Source: Propioniciclava tarda (GTDB lineage Bacteria > Actinomycetota > Actinomycetes > Propionibacteriales > Propionibacteriaceae). From it: a stretch of DNA of 58,061 nucleotides. A program made the translations under genes and the position numbers. This document shows positions 32,237-40,823 of this stretch, piece by piece. The notes under the pieces are model-generated. The model was not told where the DNA came from and made no database searches. It worked only from the letters and a program-made list of their open reading frames with translations. Position 1 is the first letter of the stretch; every line of letters starts with the position of its first letter. The stretch is taken from the NCBI RefSeq assembly GCF_900182665.1, contig NZ_FXTL01000020.1, positions 1-58,061 of the forward strand, read 5' to 3'.

Positions 32237-33361
32237 TCAACGTCGGGGGCTGCGGACGCCCCAGGGCACCGGCCCGTCCTCGTAGGTCACGATCGTTTCC
32301 GGCTGCGTCATCCGGGACGCCGCATCCTCGGCCGCCGCGTGGACGCGCGCGCGGGCGGCGTCCGACAGTGAAGAGGCCAGATCCAGGCGGATCGTGAGGC
32401 GTCCGGGCTTGGCGGTGCGCTTCCAGGACCCGACGTCTTCGAGGCTGTCCAGGACGGGTCCGCCGCCGGCCTCGGACCAGCGGTAGGGGGCTTCGCCGAG
32501 TGGATGGCTGGTGGTGCGGGGCCACGCCACGTCGCGATACGACAGGAATGCCTCATCGAACGTGCTGAGGAGAAGCGCCGGTTGGCGGGTGACGGGGAGG
32601 GCGGCGTCCGGGGCGAGGTAGAGGGCGACGCCATCGACGGTGACTGAGACGATGCTGTCGTCGGCCGCGAGGGCGCGCAGCGCCTCGGTCTTGGTGACGT
32701 TCACCCAGCGCATCAGGTCGCCGACGCTGACGAGTCCGTGGGAGGTGACGAAGCGTCGGACCAGCTCGGCCACCAGGTCGTCGCGGTCGCGTCCGGACGG
32801 TGGGGCGTCCCACGGGGCGTAGGTGTGTTCGCCGTCGCGGAGCGGCCCGGAGGCGATGAGTCCGAGCACCTCGGCCTGCATGAGGACGTGGGTGACCCGC
32901 ATGCCCAGCTCGGCGTCGCGGTCCAGGATTCCGTCGGCGACGAGGACGTCCCACAGCTGTTTGCGCGTGGCCGGTTGGTGGGCGACGGCCGTGACGACGG
33001 CGTCCAGAGCGGGGTTGAGGATCTCGGGCGGCAGGCCGAGGCGCTGCAGCCGGGAGGCGACGCCGGTGACGATGCGGCGTCCGGTCAACTCCAAAAGCCA
33101 AGCTAAGTCGTCGCGGAGGACGTAGTGCCAGGTCGGGCGCAGGACGTGGGTGCGGACGATGCGTCCGGCGTCGATCGCGGCCTCGACCTCGGTGACGTGG
33201 CAGTCGGCGCGCTGAGCGATCGCCAGGCGGGCCAGCGGCGCGTCCTGGGACTGAACGGCCAGCAGCTCGCCGACGACCTGCTCCGGCGTGGACGCCGCCG
33301 GACCCCACAGCCGCTGGTTCGCCAGGCGGGCGGCCAAGATGTCGGGCGCTCCGGCCATCAT
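32237..33361 (-). CDS. winged-helix DNA-binding protein of the HTH_42/AlkZ-like family
   Basis: A 374-residue protein with the pattern of the YcaQ/AlkZ-like (HTH_42) family: an N-terminal ARLANQRL, a VVGELLAVQSQDAPLARLAIAQR block, RTHVLRPTWHYV in the position of the usual R-x-W-x-x-R-G-T-x-H, and a C-terminal YRDVAWP segment. Some relatives are DNA glycosylases acting on crosslinks or bulky adducts; activity here is not proven. It ends 7 bp from the blaI-like gene (convergent). Two consecutive ATG codons (33361, 33358) are possible starts; the second overlaps the stop of the GNAT gene. Confidence 0.75.
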   Translation of the reverse strand: MMAGAPDILAARLANQRLWGPAASTPEQVVGELLAVQSQDAPLARLAIAQRADCHVTEVEAAIDAGRIVRTHVLRPTWHYVLRDDLAWLLELTGRRIVTGVASRLQRLGLPPEILNPALDAVVTAVAHQPATRKQLWDVLVADGILDRDAELGMRVTHVLMQAEVLGLIASGPLRDGEHTYAPWDAPPSGRDRDDLVAELVRRFVTSHGLVSVGDLMRWVNVTKTEALRALAADDSIVSVTVDGVALYLAPDAALPVTRQPALLLSTFDEAFLSYRDVAWPRTTSHPLGEAPYRWSEAGGGPVLDSLEDVGSWKRTAKPGRLTIRLDLASSLSDAARARVHAAAEDAASRMTQPETIVTYEDGPVPWGVRSPRR

Positions 33362-33837
33362 GTGACCCGCTCGGGACCGAGGGGAGCGAGGGCCATGACG
33401 AGCTGCAGTGTTGGGCCGTCCCAGCTGACGAGGGCGAACTCCTCCAAGGGAGTGAAGCCGAGGGCGAGGTAGAACGCTCGCGTCTCGGCGTACCCCTCGT
33501 CGGGAAAGCTCTCACCGACCGTCTTCACCTGCAAGAAGCGGACGCCGTCGCCTCGAAGGTCGTCGACCACGGCATGGACGAGTTGCCGCCCGATGCCCGA
33601 GCGGCGCAGGAGTGGGTCGACGGCCATGAGGTACAGCTCGGCTGATTCGGCGTAGTGGCGCTTGACGAGGGCCACCCCGAGGGTGCGGTCGTCCTGAACG
33701 GCCAGGTAGCTGGGCATCGTGTCGCCTGCCGCGACGTATCCGTCGATGGCGTCCGGGATGCCGAACCAGGAGGGGAGAGCCTCCAGGAGCCGCCGAACCC
33801 CCTGAGGATCGCTCCGCTTCTGCACCTGCACCGTCAT
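33358..33837 (-). CDS. GNAT-family N-acetyltransferase
   Basis: A 159-residue acetyltransferase. The acetyl-CoA site reads LYLMAVDPLLRRSGIGRQLVHAVVDDL (V-x-P-x-x-R-x-x-G-I-G), followed by FLQVKTVG and an AETRAFYLALGF helix. Start chosen at ATG 33837 (MTVQVQKRSD); the longer frame runs into a repeated hairpin and is not coding. It is coupled to the winged-helix gene. Substrate unknown. Confidence 0.85.
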   Translation of the reverse strand: MTVQVQKRSDPQGVRRLLEALPSWFGIPDAIDGYVAAGDTMPSYLAVQDDRTLGVALVKRHYAESAELYLMAVDPLLRRSGIGRQLVHAVVDDLRGDGVRFLQVKTVGESFPDEGYAETRAFYLALGFTPLEEFALVSWDGPTLQLVMALAPLGPERVT

Positions 33838-33912
33838 GAAGCCATCACAGCAGATCCGGCGGCAGAGTCCGAGCCAGGACCTATGCGTTGGAGTCCGGGC
33901 ACGTTTCACGTC

Positions 33913-33963
33913 GTTAACAGCACGTTCATACCCCCATGTGGGCATGTGAACGTGCTGTTAACG
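33913..33963. repeat. 50-nt hairpin repeat, copy 1
   Basis: Perfect 16-nt arms (GTTAACAGCACGTTCA and complement, 33913-33928 and 33947-33962) with an inner CATACCC/GGGCATG stem. A second copy with the same arms is at 35037-35086. It lies 56 nt past the stop of the minus-strand gene at 34019-34951 and may act as its terminator or be a mobile hairpin element. Confidence 0.8.
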
Positions 33964-34018
33964 TCCCGAGTGGGCATCGGCAAGCTGGCACGCGCGCGCC
34001 CGGGACCTCTGGCACGCC

Positions 34019-34951
34019 TCAAGAGGTGCAACTCGGGCAGGGCTTGATCACGTCATTCCAGCCGCGAAGTTGGAGCGAATTTCCCAGCTGGCCAGCAAGC
34101 TGACAGGGCACCGTGCGGATGTCATAACTGCCGTAGCGAAAGGTTGTGAGGAGATGCGCGGCATGGGAGTTGTCGCGCCGAAAGTCCCGTAGGCGCCCAT
34201 CGACGTGTCCGCGCTCTCCATCGACTTCGGCGATCACCCCGTACGGCTCGTAGAGGATGTCGAAGCGAGATCGCCCCCTCTTGACTTGCCGAAGCCCCTT
34301 GGGGAGCCCATGGGCACGCTCAACATCGCGACGGAAGATGAACTCGAGATTGCTTTCGATCCCCTGAAGGTCGGCGAGTACCTCGAGTAGTTCCGTCTTG
34401 TCCCGCTGGCGATCCCGATGTCGAAGGACGGTCTCGATGCGTTTGGGGGTCGTCCTGCCGAGCCGCACGGCGTCCGTGACGTTGCCCACGAATGCCTCGA
34501 GGGAGTGATGGCGTGCACCATCCAACAAGGCGTCTTCCAGTCTGATGAGAGGCAGGGTGCCGCGGGCATGCGCTAGCCGGCGACGTCCGTCCCGGACGAC
34601 TCGGAATGGTTGGGGCAGCGAGCGCCACGGGTCTGGAGGCACCCACACGTCGACCTCGGAAGGCTCGCGACCGATCCCTTGCGCGAACAGGCAGGCCGAC
34701 CCTCCGATCGCGGAAGGGTCGCCGGCCAACAGGTGGCCAATCCAGAGCCGCTGATCAAACGTGGGTACGGAAGCGCCCCGCATGTAGATGCCGTTCTGGG
34801 TGCGCGTCCAGCGTTCGTCGCGCACCAGAATGCTCAAGGCCTTGTCGCTCAACCCAGCCTCAACCGCCTGGGCCCTAGAGATAACGCCCCTCTGTTGGCT
34901 CAGGAGTCTGCGCGCGGCGTCGGAGATGATCACTCGTCGATTCACGCCCAC
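34019..34951 (-). CDS. AbiEi-like antitoxin-domain protein with DUF559-type C-terminus
   Basis: A 310-residue protein. Residues 10-60 resemble the AbiEi winged-helix antitoxin domain (RLLSQQRGVISRAQAVEAGLS, then WTRTQNGIYMRG). The C-terminal part (about 215-300) has the Vsr-like pattern of DUF559: SRFDILYEPYGVIAEVDGERGH and LRDFRRDNSHAAHLL, with acidic residues in place for a nuclease-like core. No AbiEii toxin gene is next to it. It is flanked by two copies of a 50-nt hairpin, and the GGCGTCC word common elsewhere is nearly absent, so acquisition by transfer is likely. Start is GTG 34951 or GTG two codons on. Related in type to the remnant at 2901-3104. Confidence 0.7.
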   Translation of the reverse strand: MGVNRRVIISDAARRLLSQQRGVISRAQAVEAGLSDKALSILVRDERWTRTQNGIYMRGASVPTFDQRLWIGHLLAGDPSAIGGSACLFAQGIGREPSEVDVWVPPDPWRSLPQPFRVVRDGRRRLAHARGTLPLIRLEDALLDGARHHSLEAFVGNVTDAVRLGRTTPKRIETVLRHRDRQRDKTELLEVLADLQGIESNLEFIFRRDVERAHGLPKGLRQVKRGRSRFDILYEPYGVIAEVDGERGHVDGRLRDFRRDNSHAAHLLTTFRYGSYDIRTVPCQLAGQLGNSLQLRGWNDVIKPCPSCTS

Positions 34952-35036
34952 ACATTGGGCTCGAGGGCCGGGATTCTGTCACTGTCCACAGATGTTTCTT
35001 GGGCCCAAGGGCCTCACCCGCCAAACCTCGACGACG

Positions 35037-35087
35037 CTTAACAGCACGTTCACACACCCCTATGGGCGTGTGAACGTGCTGTTAACG
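35037..35087. repeat. 50-nt hairpin repeat, copy 2
   Basis: Perfect 18-nt arms at 35038-35055 and 35068-35085 (beginning TTAACAGCACGTTCACAC), 12-nt loop with CCC/GGG. It lies 39 nt past the vapC stop. The outer 15 bases of each arm equal copy 1, while the loops differ with paired changes kept. Confidence 0.8.
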
Positions 35088-35125
35088 CGATCCGCCGAAG
35101 GGTTGGACGCGACGACCGAGGCCGT

Positions 35126-35515
35126 TCATGGACGGGCTGGAGCGACGTCGGTGTGGGTGAAATCGTCACCGGTGAACAGCAGGGGCTCGCCCTGAGTCAC
35201 GCTCAGGGCGTAGGCGAAGCAGTCGCCGTAGTTCAGTCGTGCCGGTGAGCCGGAGCCTCGACCGTAACGTCGATAGGCGAGCCGGGCGATCTCTGCTTGC
35301 CGCACCGTCACCGGCACGATCTCGATCTCGAGCGCGTCGATAATCTGGTTGAGGCGCTCGCCGTGCCGTGCGGATCGTGCATCGGCAACGATGCCGACCT
35401 CGACCCAGGACGCGGCGGACATCCGACACGGGCCCTCAGCAGCGCGAGCGAGCAGGGCGTCGGCGTCCGGTTCGCCCTCGACGATCGCCATCAGAGCGGA
35501 CGAGTCGACGATCAT
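35126..35515 (-). CDS. vapC: VapC-type PIN-domain toxin
   Basis: A 129-residue PIN-domain ribonuclease toxin. The acidic site residues are visible: D4 in MIVDSSALM, E39 in ASWVEVG, D98 in NYGDCFAYALS and D117/D118 in FTGDDF. VapC toxins usually cut tRNA or rRNA; this target is not known. It overlaps the antitoxin gene by 4 nt, in the usual antitoxin-first order. GC and word usage are like the AbiEi-like neighbour, not like the core genes. Confidence 0.92.
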   Translation of the reverse strand: MIVDSSALMAIVEGEPDADALLARAAEGPCRMSAASWVEVGIVADARSARHGERLNQIIDALEIEIVPVTVRQAEIARLAYRRYGRGSGSPARLNYGDCFAYALSVTQGEPLLFTGDDFTHTDVAPARP

Positions 35516-35778
35516 CGGGGCAGCCCCTGGTCGTCGTAGAGGTCGTCGATCGACGCCACCACGCGCGCGTCGACGCCCGGGTCCGCGCGGTATTCCACGG
35601 CGAGGCGTCGGGCCACGTCTAGGCGCCTCCGCGCACGCCCGGTCGATGGGTCGGCCCCATAGTCACGCAGCAGTCGCTCCAAGGCCTCTTCGATTGCGGC
35701 CGTCTGGGATTTGCCCGTCAATTCAGCGGCCTGGCGAGCCAGTTGATGCACGTGCTCGTTCTTGATGTTCAGAGCCAT
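35512..35778 (-). CDS. vapB: VapB-type antitoxin (PSK family)
   Basis: An 88-residue antitoxin. The N-terminus (MALNIKNEHVHQLARQAAELTGKSQTAAIEEALERLL split across a ribbon-helix-helix) binds DNA; the C-terminal half, rich in arginine then acidic residues, wraps the toxin. A 10-bp inverted repeat begins one base before the ATG and TAGAGT lies 6 nt before it, so the message appears leaderless and autorepressed. Confidence 0.88.
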   Translation of the reverse strand: MALNIKNEHVHQLARQAAELTGKSQTAAIEEALERLLRDYGADPSTGRARRRLDVARRLAVEYRADPGVDARVVASIDDLYDDQGLPR

Positions 35779-35808
35779 GGTGTAACTCTACCTAACGCGA
35801 GTTACACC
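35779..35808. promoter_or_regulatory. vapBC operator/promoter
   Basis: Arms GGTGTAACTC and GAGTTACACC separated by 10 nt, directly abutting the vapB ATG. The left arm overlaps a TAGAGT -10 hexamer (35785-35790, minus strand) placed 6 nt before the ATG. This fits the toxin-antitoxin complex blocking its own promoter. Confidence 0.7.
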
Positions 35809-35815
35809 TTCTACC

Positions 35816-38269
35816 TCACTTGCCGACAGCCCCGCGCATCATCCCGGGGCCGCCCACCGGAGCGCCCGCCGGAGTGGCGTCGTCCTCGGTGATCGCCGCG
35901 TTGAACTGGCTCTGGTAGAGGTCGTAGTACGCCCCGCGGGCGGCCATCAGCTCGCGGTGGTTGCCCTGCTCGACGATCGCGCCGTCGGCCATGACCAGGA
36001 TCACGTTGGCGTCCCGAATGGTCGACAGGCGGTGGGCGATGACGAAGGACGTGCGTCCGGACCGCAGCGCGTTCATGGCCCGCTGGACCAGCAACTCGGT
36101 GCGCGTGTCCACCGACGAGGTGGCCTCGTCCAGCACCAGGATCGCCGGCTCGCTCAGGAACGCCCGCGCGATCGTGATCAGCTGCTTCTCGCCCGCGGAG
36201 ACGTTCGAGCCCTCCTCGTCGATCACCGTGTCGTAGCCCTCGGGCAGTGAATGGACGAACCGGTCCACGTACGCCGCCTTGGCCGCCGCCAGCACGTCCG
36301 CCTCGGACGCCCCCGGGCGCCCGTACGCGATGTTGTCGCGAATCGACCCGTGGAAGAGCCACGTGTCCTGCAGCACCATGCCGATCTGACCGCGCAACTC
36401 GGACCGGGGCACCGTGGCAATGTCGACGCCGTCGATGGTGATGCGTCCGCCCTGCAGCTCGTAGAAGCGCATCAGCAGGTTCACGATCGTCGTCTTGCCC
36501 GCCCCGGTCGGACCCACGACGGCCACCGTCGAGCCCGGGTAGGCGACGAACGACAGGTTCGTGATGAGCGGCTTGTCCGGGTTGTACGAGAACGACACGT
36601 CCTCGAACGCCACGCGTCCGGTCAGGGGCACGGGCAGCGAGCCGGACGCGTCCGGGGTCTGCTCGTCGGCGTCCAACACCTCGAAGACGCGCTCGGCGGA
36701 CGCGACGCCCGACTGCAGCAGGTTCGCCATCGAGGCGACCTGCGTGATGGGCTGGGTGAACATCCGCGAGTACTGAATGAACGCCTGGACGTCGCCCAGG
36801 TTCATCTGGCCGGACGCGACCCGCAGCCCGCCGAACACCGCGATGGCTACGTAGTTCAGGTTCCCGATGAAGAACATCAGCGGCATCATGATGCCGGAGA
36901 TGAACTGGGCCCCGAACGCCGACGCGTACAGCTTGTTGTTGTGCTCGGCGAACGCGGCCTCGACCTCGCGCTGGCGTCCGAAGACCTTGACCAGCGAATG
37001 CCCGGTGTAGGCCTCCTCGATGGTGCCGTTCAGCTGGCCGGTCGACTTCCACATCTGGACGAAGCGGCCCTGGCTCTGCTTGCCGATGATCATCGCCACC
37101 CCCATCGACAGCGGCACGGCGATGAGGGCAATGAGCGCCAGCTCCCACGACGTCCAGAACATCATCACCAGGACGCCGATCAGCGTGAGCAGGTTGGCGA
37201 TCAGCTGCGACAGGGTCTGCTGCAGCGACTGGGCGACGTTGTCGATGTCGTTGGTGACGCGCGAGAGCAGCTCGCCGCGCGGCTGGCCGTCGAAGTATTT
37301 CAGGGGGAGGCGGTCGAGCTTGTCGGCGACCTGCTTGCGCATGCGGTAGACGGTCCGCTGGATGACCCCGTTGAGGATCCAGCCCTGCCCCCACATGAAC
37401 AGCCCCGACACCGCGTACAGGCCGACGGCCAGCAGGACCCAGAACGACAGGTTCGTGACGTTGATGCCCTGGCCGGGGATGAAGTCGAGCTTGGCGGCCA
37501 TGTCGGCGAACTGGGTCTGCCCGCTGGAGCGGAGCAGCTCGATCGCCTGCTCCTTCGTGACCGAGACGCCCGCGGGCAGCTTGGCCCCGATCGCCTGTCC
37601 GATCACGCCGGCGAAGATCACGTTCGTCGCCTCGCCCAGGATGCGCGGCCCGACGACGCTGAACAGCACGCTGACCAGGGTCATGACCAGCACGAGCCCG
37701 ACGAGCACCCGCTCCGGACGCAGCATCCGCAGCAGTCGCCGCATCGACGGGCCGAAGTTGATCGCCTTCTCTGCCGCCCGCATGCCGCCCATCGGCCCGT
37801 GGCCGACGCTGCGGGGCGCGTCCTTCGGCCGCTCGGCGGCCTTCGTGATCTTCTCGTCCGGACGCACGTCCACCGCGACCGTGTCTGGCCTGGGTCCGGA
37901 CGCCGCAGCGCCCGTTCCGCTCTGGTCCTGCTTCGCCTCGGACGCCGTCGCGCCGGTTGCGCTCGGGTCGGGCAGTGCCGGGGACGCCGTCGCGCCGGTT
38001 GCGCTCGGGTCGGGCATGGCCGGGGACGCCGCAGCGCCAGCTCCGCCGACGTCCGGCAATGTCGGGGACGCCGGACGCGCGACGTCCGCGGGGGCCGGCT
38101 CGAGGCGTCCGGGAGGAAGGTCGACGTCGTCGTCCAGCCGGGGCGGGGTCAGCGCCGACCGGGCCGGGATGTAGTTGTCGAAGTCGGACGCCGACAGTCC
38201 GGACGAGCGCCGAGGGACGTAGGTGTCGGGGCTCTCGGCGCCGCCGCGCTTGGGCTTGTAGTCGCTCAC
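35816..38269 (-). CDS. ABC exporter half-transporter with repetitive N-terminal extension
   Basis: An 817-residue type IV ABC exporter half: six membrane segments (about 185-510) and an ATPase domain with Walker A GPTGAGKTT, the signature VSAGEKQLITIARAF and Walker B ILVLDEATSSVDT. It pairs with the gene upstream (4-nt overlap) as a heterodimer of the multidrug/lipid exporter type. The first 160 residues are an unusual cytosolic extension, rich in Pro, Ala, Asp, with near-repeats of PDPSATGATASPA coded by a minisatellite at about 37905-38060. Start at GTG 38269 with GGAGGTGG upstream. The substrate is unknown. Confidence 0.9.
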   Translation of the reverse strand: MSDYKPKRGGAESPDTYVPRRSSGLSASDFDNYIPARSALTPPRLDDDVDLPPGRLEPAPADVARPASPTLPDVGGAGAAASPAMPDPSATGATASPALPDPSATGATASEAKQDQSGTGAAASGPRPDTVAVDVRPDEKITKAAERPKDAPRSVGHGPMGGMRAAEKAINFGPSMRRLLRMLRPERVLVGLVLVMTLVSVLFSVVGPRILGEATNVIFAGVIGQAIGAKLPAGVSVTKEQAIELLRSSGQTQFADMAAKLDFIPGQGINVTNLSFWVLLAVGLYAVSGLFMWGQGWILNGVIQRTVYRMRKQVADKLDRLPLKYFDGQPRGELLSRVTNDIDNVAQSLQQTLSQLIANLLTLIGVLVMMFWTSWELALIALIAVPLSMGVAMIIGKQSQGRFVQMWKSTGQLNGTIEEAYTGHSLVKVFGRQREVEAAFAEHNNKLYASAFGAQFISGIMMPLMFFIGNLNYVAIAVFGGLRVASGQMNLGDVQAFIQYSRMFTQPITQVASMANLLQSGVASAERVFEVLDADEQTPDASGSLPVPLTGRVAFEDVSFSYNPDKPLITNLSFVAYPGSTVAVVGPTGAGKTTIVNLLMRFYELQGGRITIDGVDIATVPRSELRGQIGMVLQDTWLFHGSIRDNIAYGRPGASEADVLAAAKAAYVDRFVHSLPEGYDTVIDEEGSNVSAGEKQLITIARAFLSEPAILVLDEATSSVDTRTELLVQRAMNALRSGRTSFVIAHRLSTIRDANVILVMADGAIVEQGNHRELMAARGAYYDLYQSQFNAAITEDDATPAGAPVGGPGMMRGAVGK

Positions 38270-40002
38270 GCGGCCACCTCCTCTGCCTTGAACTGGCTGT
38301 CGACGATCTCGGCGTAGGTCGGGCAATTGACGAGCAGCTCGGCGTGCGTGCCGCGTCCGACGATCTCGCCGTCGTCCAGGACGATGATCTGGTCGGCGTT
38401 GCGGATCGTGGAGACCCGCTGGGCGACGATGAGAACGGCGGCGTCCGCGGTCTCGGGGGCCAGGGCGGCGCGCAGGCGCGCGTCCGTGGTGACGTCGAGG
38501 GCCGAGAACGAGTCGTCGAACACGTAGATGTCGGGACGCTTCACCAGCGCCCTCGCGATCGAGAGCCGCTGCCGCTGACCGCCGGAGACGTTGGTGCCGC
38601 CCTGGGCGATAGGGGCGTTCAGGCCGCCGGTCATCTTCTCGACGAAGTCGCGGGCCTGGGCCACCTCGAGGGCGTGCCACAGCTCGGCGTCGGTGGCGTC
38701 GGGCTTGCCGTAACGCAGGTTCGAGGCGACCGTCCCGGTGAAGAGGTACGGCTTCTGCGGGACGAGTCCGATCTTGCTCCACAGCAGGTCCGGATCGATC
38801 TTCGCGACGTCCGCACCGTCGACCTCGACGACGCCCTGCGAGGGGTCGAACAGGCGCGGGATCAGGCTGATCAGCGTCGACTTGCCGGCGCCCGTCGAGC
38901 CGATGATCGCCGTGGTCTCACCCGCGCGGACGGTGAAGCTGATGTCCTTGAGCACCGGATGCTCGGCGCCCGGGTAGCTGAACGACACGTGGTCGAAGCG
39001 CACCTCGCCGGTCGCGAACAGCGCCACCATCGGGTGCTCGGGCGGCCGCACACTCGACTCGGTGTCGAGCACCTCGCGGATGCGTCCCGCGCAGACGGAA
39101 GCACGCGGGGCGATCATCAGCATCATCGTCGACATCATCACGGCCATCAGGATCTGCATGAGGTACTGCAAGAAGGCCGTGAGCTGGCCGATCTGCATCT
39201 CGCCGGCATCGACCCGCAGGCCGCCGAACCACATCACCCCGACCGAGCCCAGGTTCATGACGAGCATGACGGTGGGGAACAGCGTCATCATGCGGCGTCC
39301 GACGCGCGTGGCGGTGTCGGTCAGGTCGTGGTTCGCGGATGCGAACCGCTGCGCCTCGTGCGGCTCCCGGACGAACGCCCGGATCACGCGGAGGCCCGAG
39401 ATCTGCTCGCGCAGCACCCGGTTGAGCTGGTCGGTGAGGGTCTGCATGCGCTTGAACAGCGGCATCGTCTGGATGATGATCGTGCCGATCACCAGGGCCA
39501 GCACGGCCACCGCCACGGCGATGAGCCACGACAGGCCGACGTCCTCGCGCAGGGCCATGATGATGCCGCCGATCATCATGATCGGGGTGCTCACGATCAG
39601 CAGCAGCGTCATGTAGACCATCTGCTGCACCTGCTGGACGTCGTTGGTGTTGCGGGTGATCAGCGACGGAGCGCCGAACTTGTTGACCTCGCGCGAGCTG
39701 AAGCCCAGCACCCGATGGAAGATGGACGACCGCAGGTCGCGACCCATCGACATCGCCGTCCGGGAGCCGAAGTAGGCGGCGCCGATCTGTCCGAAGACCT
39801 GCGCGAGGGTGATGGCCAGCATCAGCGCGCCCGTGCGCAGGATGTAGTCGTTGTCGCCCTTGGCGATGCCGGTGTCGATGATCGCCGCGTTGAGGGACGG
39901 AAGATACAGCGAGGCGGCGACCTGCACCAGTTGCAGGACCATCACCATGGCGATGAGACCCCAATAGGGCTTCAGGTAGTCACGCAGCAGTTTGGTGAGC
40001 AA
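38266..40002 (-). CDS. ABC exporter half-transporter
   Basis: A 578-residue half-transporter: six membrane segments (about 15-300) with the family loop LGFSSREVNKFGAPSLITRNTND, then Walker A GSTGAGKST, signature VSGGQRQRLSIARAL and a degenerate Walker B end (VFDDSFSALDV, with Asp for the catalytic Glu), as in the non-catalytic site of heterodimeric exporters. The start is read as TTG 40002 (MLTKLLRDYLKPYWG) with AGAAGGG 7 nt upstream, two bases past the tetR stop. Likely controlled by that TetR protein. Confidence 0.88.
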   Translation of the reverse strand: MLTKLLRDYLKPYWGLIAMVMVLQLVQVAASLYLPSLNAAIIDTGIAKGDNDYILRTGALMLAITLAQVFGQIGAAYFGSRTAMSMGRDLRSSIFHRVLGFSSREVNKFGAPSLITRNTNDVQQVQQMVYMTLLLIVSTPIMMIGGIIMALREDVGLSWLIAVAVAVLALVIGTIIIQTMPLFKRMQTLTDQLNRVLREQISGLRVIRAFVREPHEAQRFASANHDLTDTATRVGRRMMTLFPTVMLVMNLGSVGVMWFGGLRVDAGEMQIGQLTAFLQYLMQILMAVMMSTMMLMIAPRASVCAGRIREVLDTESSVRPPEHPMVALFATGEVRFDHVSFSYPGAEHPVLKDISFTVRAGETTAIIGSTGAGKSTLISLIPRLFDPSQGVVEVDGADVAKIDPDLLWSKIGLVPQKPYLFTGTVASNLRYGKPDATDAELWHALEVAQARDFVEKMTGGLNAPIAQGGTNVSGGQRQRLSIARALVKRPDIYVFDDSFSALDVTTDARLRAALAPETADAAVLIVAQRVSTIRNADQIIVLDDGEIVGRGTHAELLVNCPTYAEIVDSQFKAEEVAA

Positions 40003-40004
40003 TG

Positions 40005-40583
40005 TCAGCCCTTCTCGGGTTTCGTGAGGCCGTACAGAAGTATGGAGGCGACGGCGTCCGGGTCGGTGGACGGCGTCGCGAACAGCGAGCCGAAGCTCAT
40101 GGCCAGGATGGGTCCGGCGGACGCCTCCGGGCTCGTCGCGAGGCGTCCGGCATGGGGGGCGATCGCGGTGGCGATGGCGTCCAGGGTGCGCTCGCCCTTC
40201 TCGCGCCGGGACGCCTCGTCGTGGCCGTGGTGCGGGAGGGCATCCGCGTCCAAGGGGAGCAGCGCCAGCAGGCGATGCGTGGTACGGGCGTGGTCGGTCA
40301 GCGTCGAGACGATGTCGACGACCGTGGCGCGCAGGTCGTCGCGCGGCGGCAGCGCGCGCAACTCGTCGATCACGGCGCCGGGCGCGAGGGCGCGCGCGAT
40401 GGCTTGGTCGATCAGCTCGCCTTTGGAGTGGAACACCCGAAAGATGGTGCCTTCGGCGATCCCGGACGCCTCCGCGATCTGGCGCGTGCTGACGGCGCGT
40501 CCATGAGCCAGCAGGAGCGGAACGACGGCGTCCAGGATCGCCTGCCTGCGCTCGGCAGGCGGCATCGGATGGGCGCGGCTCAC
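40005..40583 (-). CDS. TetR-family repressor of the ABC exporter operon
   Basis: A 192-residue TetR-type regulator. Residues 12-58 are the DNA-binding domain (RRQAILDAVVPLLLAHG, STRQIAEASGIAEGTIFRVFHSKGELIDQAI); the rest is the ligand domain. It leads an operon with two exporter genes, the standard layout for a drug or metabolite efflux system. The GTG start has TATAGT 8 nt upstream (leaderless), and an 18-bp palindrome covers the region just upstream of that hexamer. Confidence 0.92.
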   Translation of the reverse strand: MSRAHPMPPAERRQAILDAVVPLLLAHGRAVSTRQIAEASGIAEGTIFRVFHSKGELIDQAIARALAPGAVIDELRALPPRDDLRATVVDIVSTLTDHARTTHRLLALLPLDADALPHHGHDEASRREKGERTLDAIATAIAPHAGRLATSPEASAGPILAMSFGSLFATPSTDPDAVASILLYGLTKPEKG

Positions 40584-40591
40584 GTTGCGAC

Positions 40592-40597
40592 ACTATA
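40592..40597 (-). promoter_or_regulatory. -10 hexamer of the tetR operon
   Basis: TATAGT (minus strand), 8 nt before the GTG at 40583. Confidence 0.5.
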
Positions 40598-40599
40598 GG

Positions 40600-40617
40600 T
40601 GAGTGAGCACTCACTCA
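40600..40617. promoter_or_regulatory. TetR operator, copy 1
   Basis: TGAGTGAG-CA-CTCACTCA, 18 bp with perfect 8-nt arms, between the -10 and -35 positions of the tetR promoter. Confidence 0.75.
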
Positions 40618-40689
40618 TCGAACGACACGGCGCCCGGTGCAGCGTCGCGTCGTGGAGGTGGTCGCACCGCGTCGCGGGGTCGGGCGGGG

Positions 40690-40770
40690 CTTCGACAAGC
40701 TCAGCCAACGACAAGCTCAGCCAACGACAAGCTCAGCCAACGGAGTTCTGGTCCCTGAGCTTGTCGAAGG
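40690..40770. repeat. repeat cluster between the two TetR operators
   Basis: Three tandem copies of the 16-mer GACAAGCTCAGCCAAC, preceded by CTTC and followed, after a short gap, by the inverse CTGAGCTTGTCGAAG (40755-40769). The outer parts can fold into a 15-bp hairpin. It belongs to the dispersed repeat family of this window. The 40618-40823 stretch has no gene. Confidence 0.8.
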
Positions 40771-40823
40771 GTCGACCCTCTTCCACCAGCGACAGGCGAT
40801 GGCGCGGACTGGGGGCATCGACC

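Noticed and set aside
33913-35087. The hairpin pair as integron attC sites
   Set aside because: The ends read GTTAACA and not the attC core GTTRRRY, the arms pair without the extrahelical bases of attC, and no integrase gene is present.
38270-38782. Longer frame of the ABC exporter (988 residues)
   Set aside because: The added part overlaps the ATPase domain of the upstream exporter in another frame; GTG 38269 has a good ribosome binding site.
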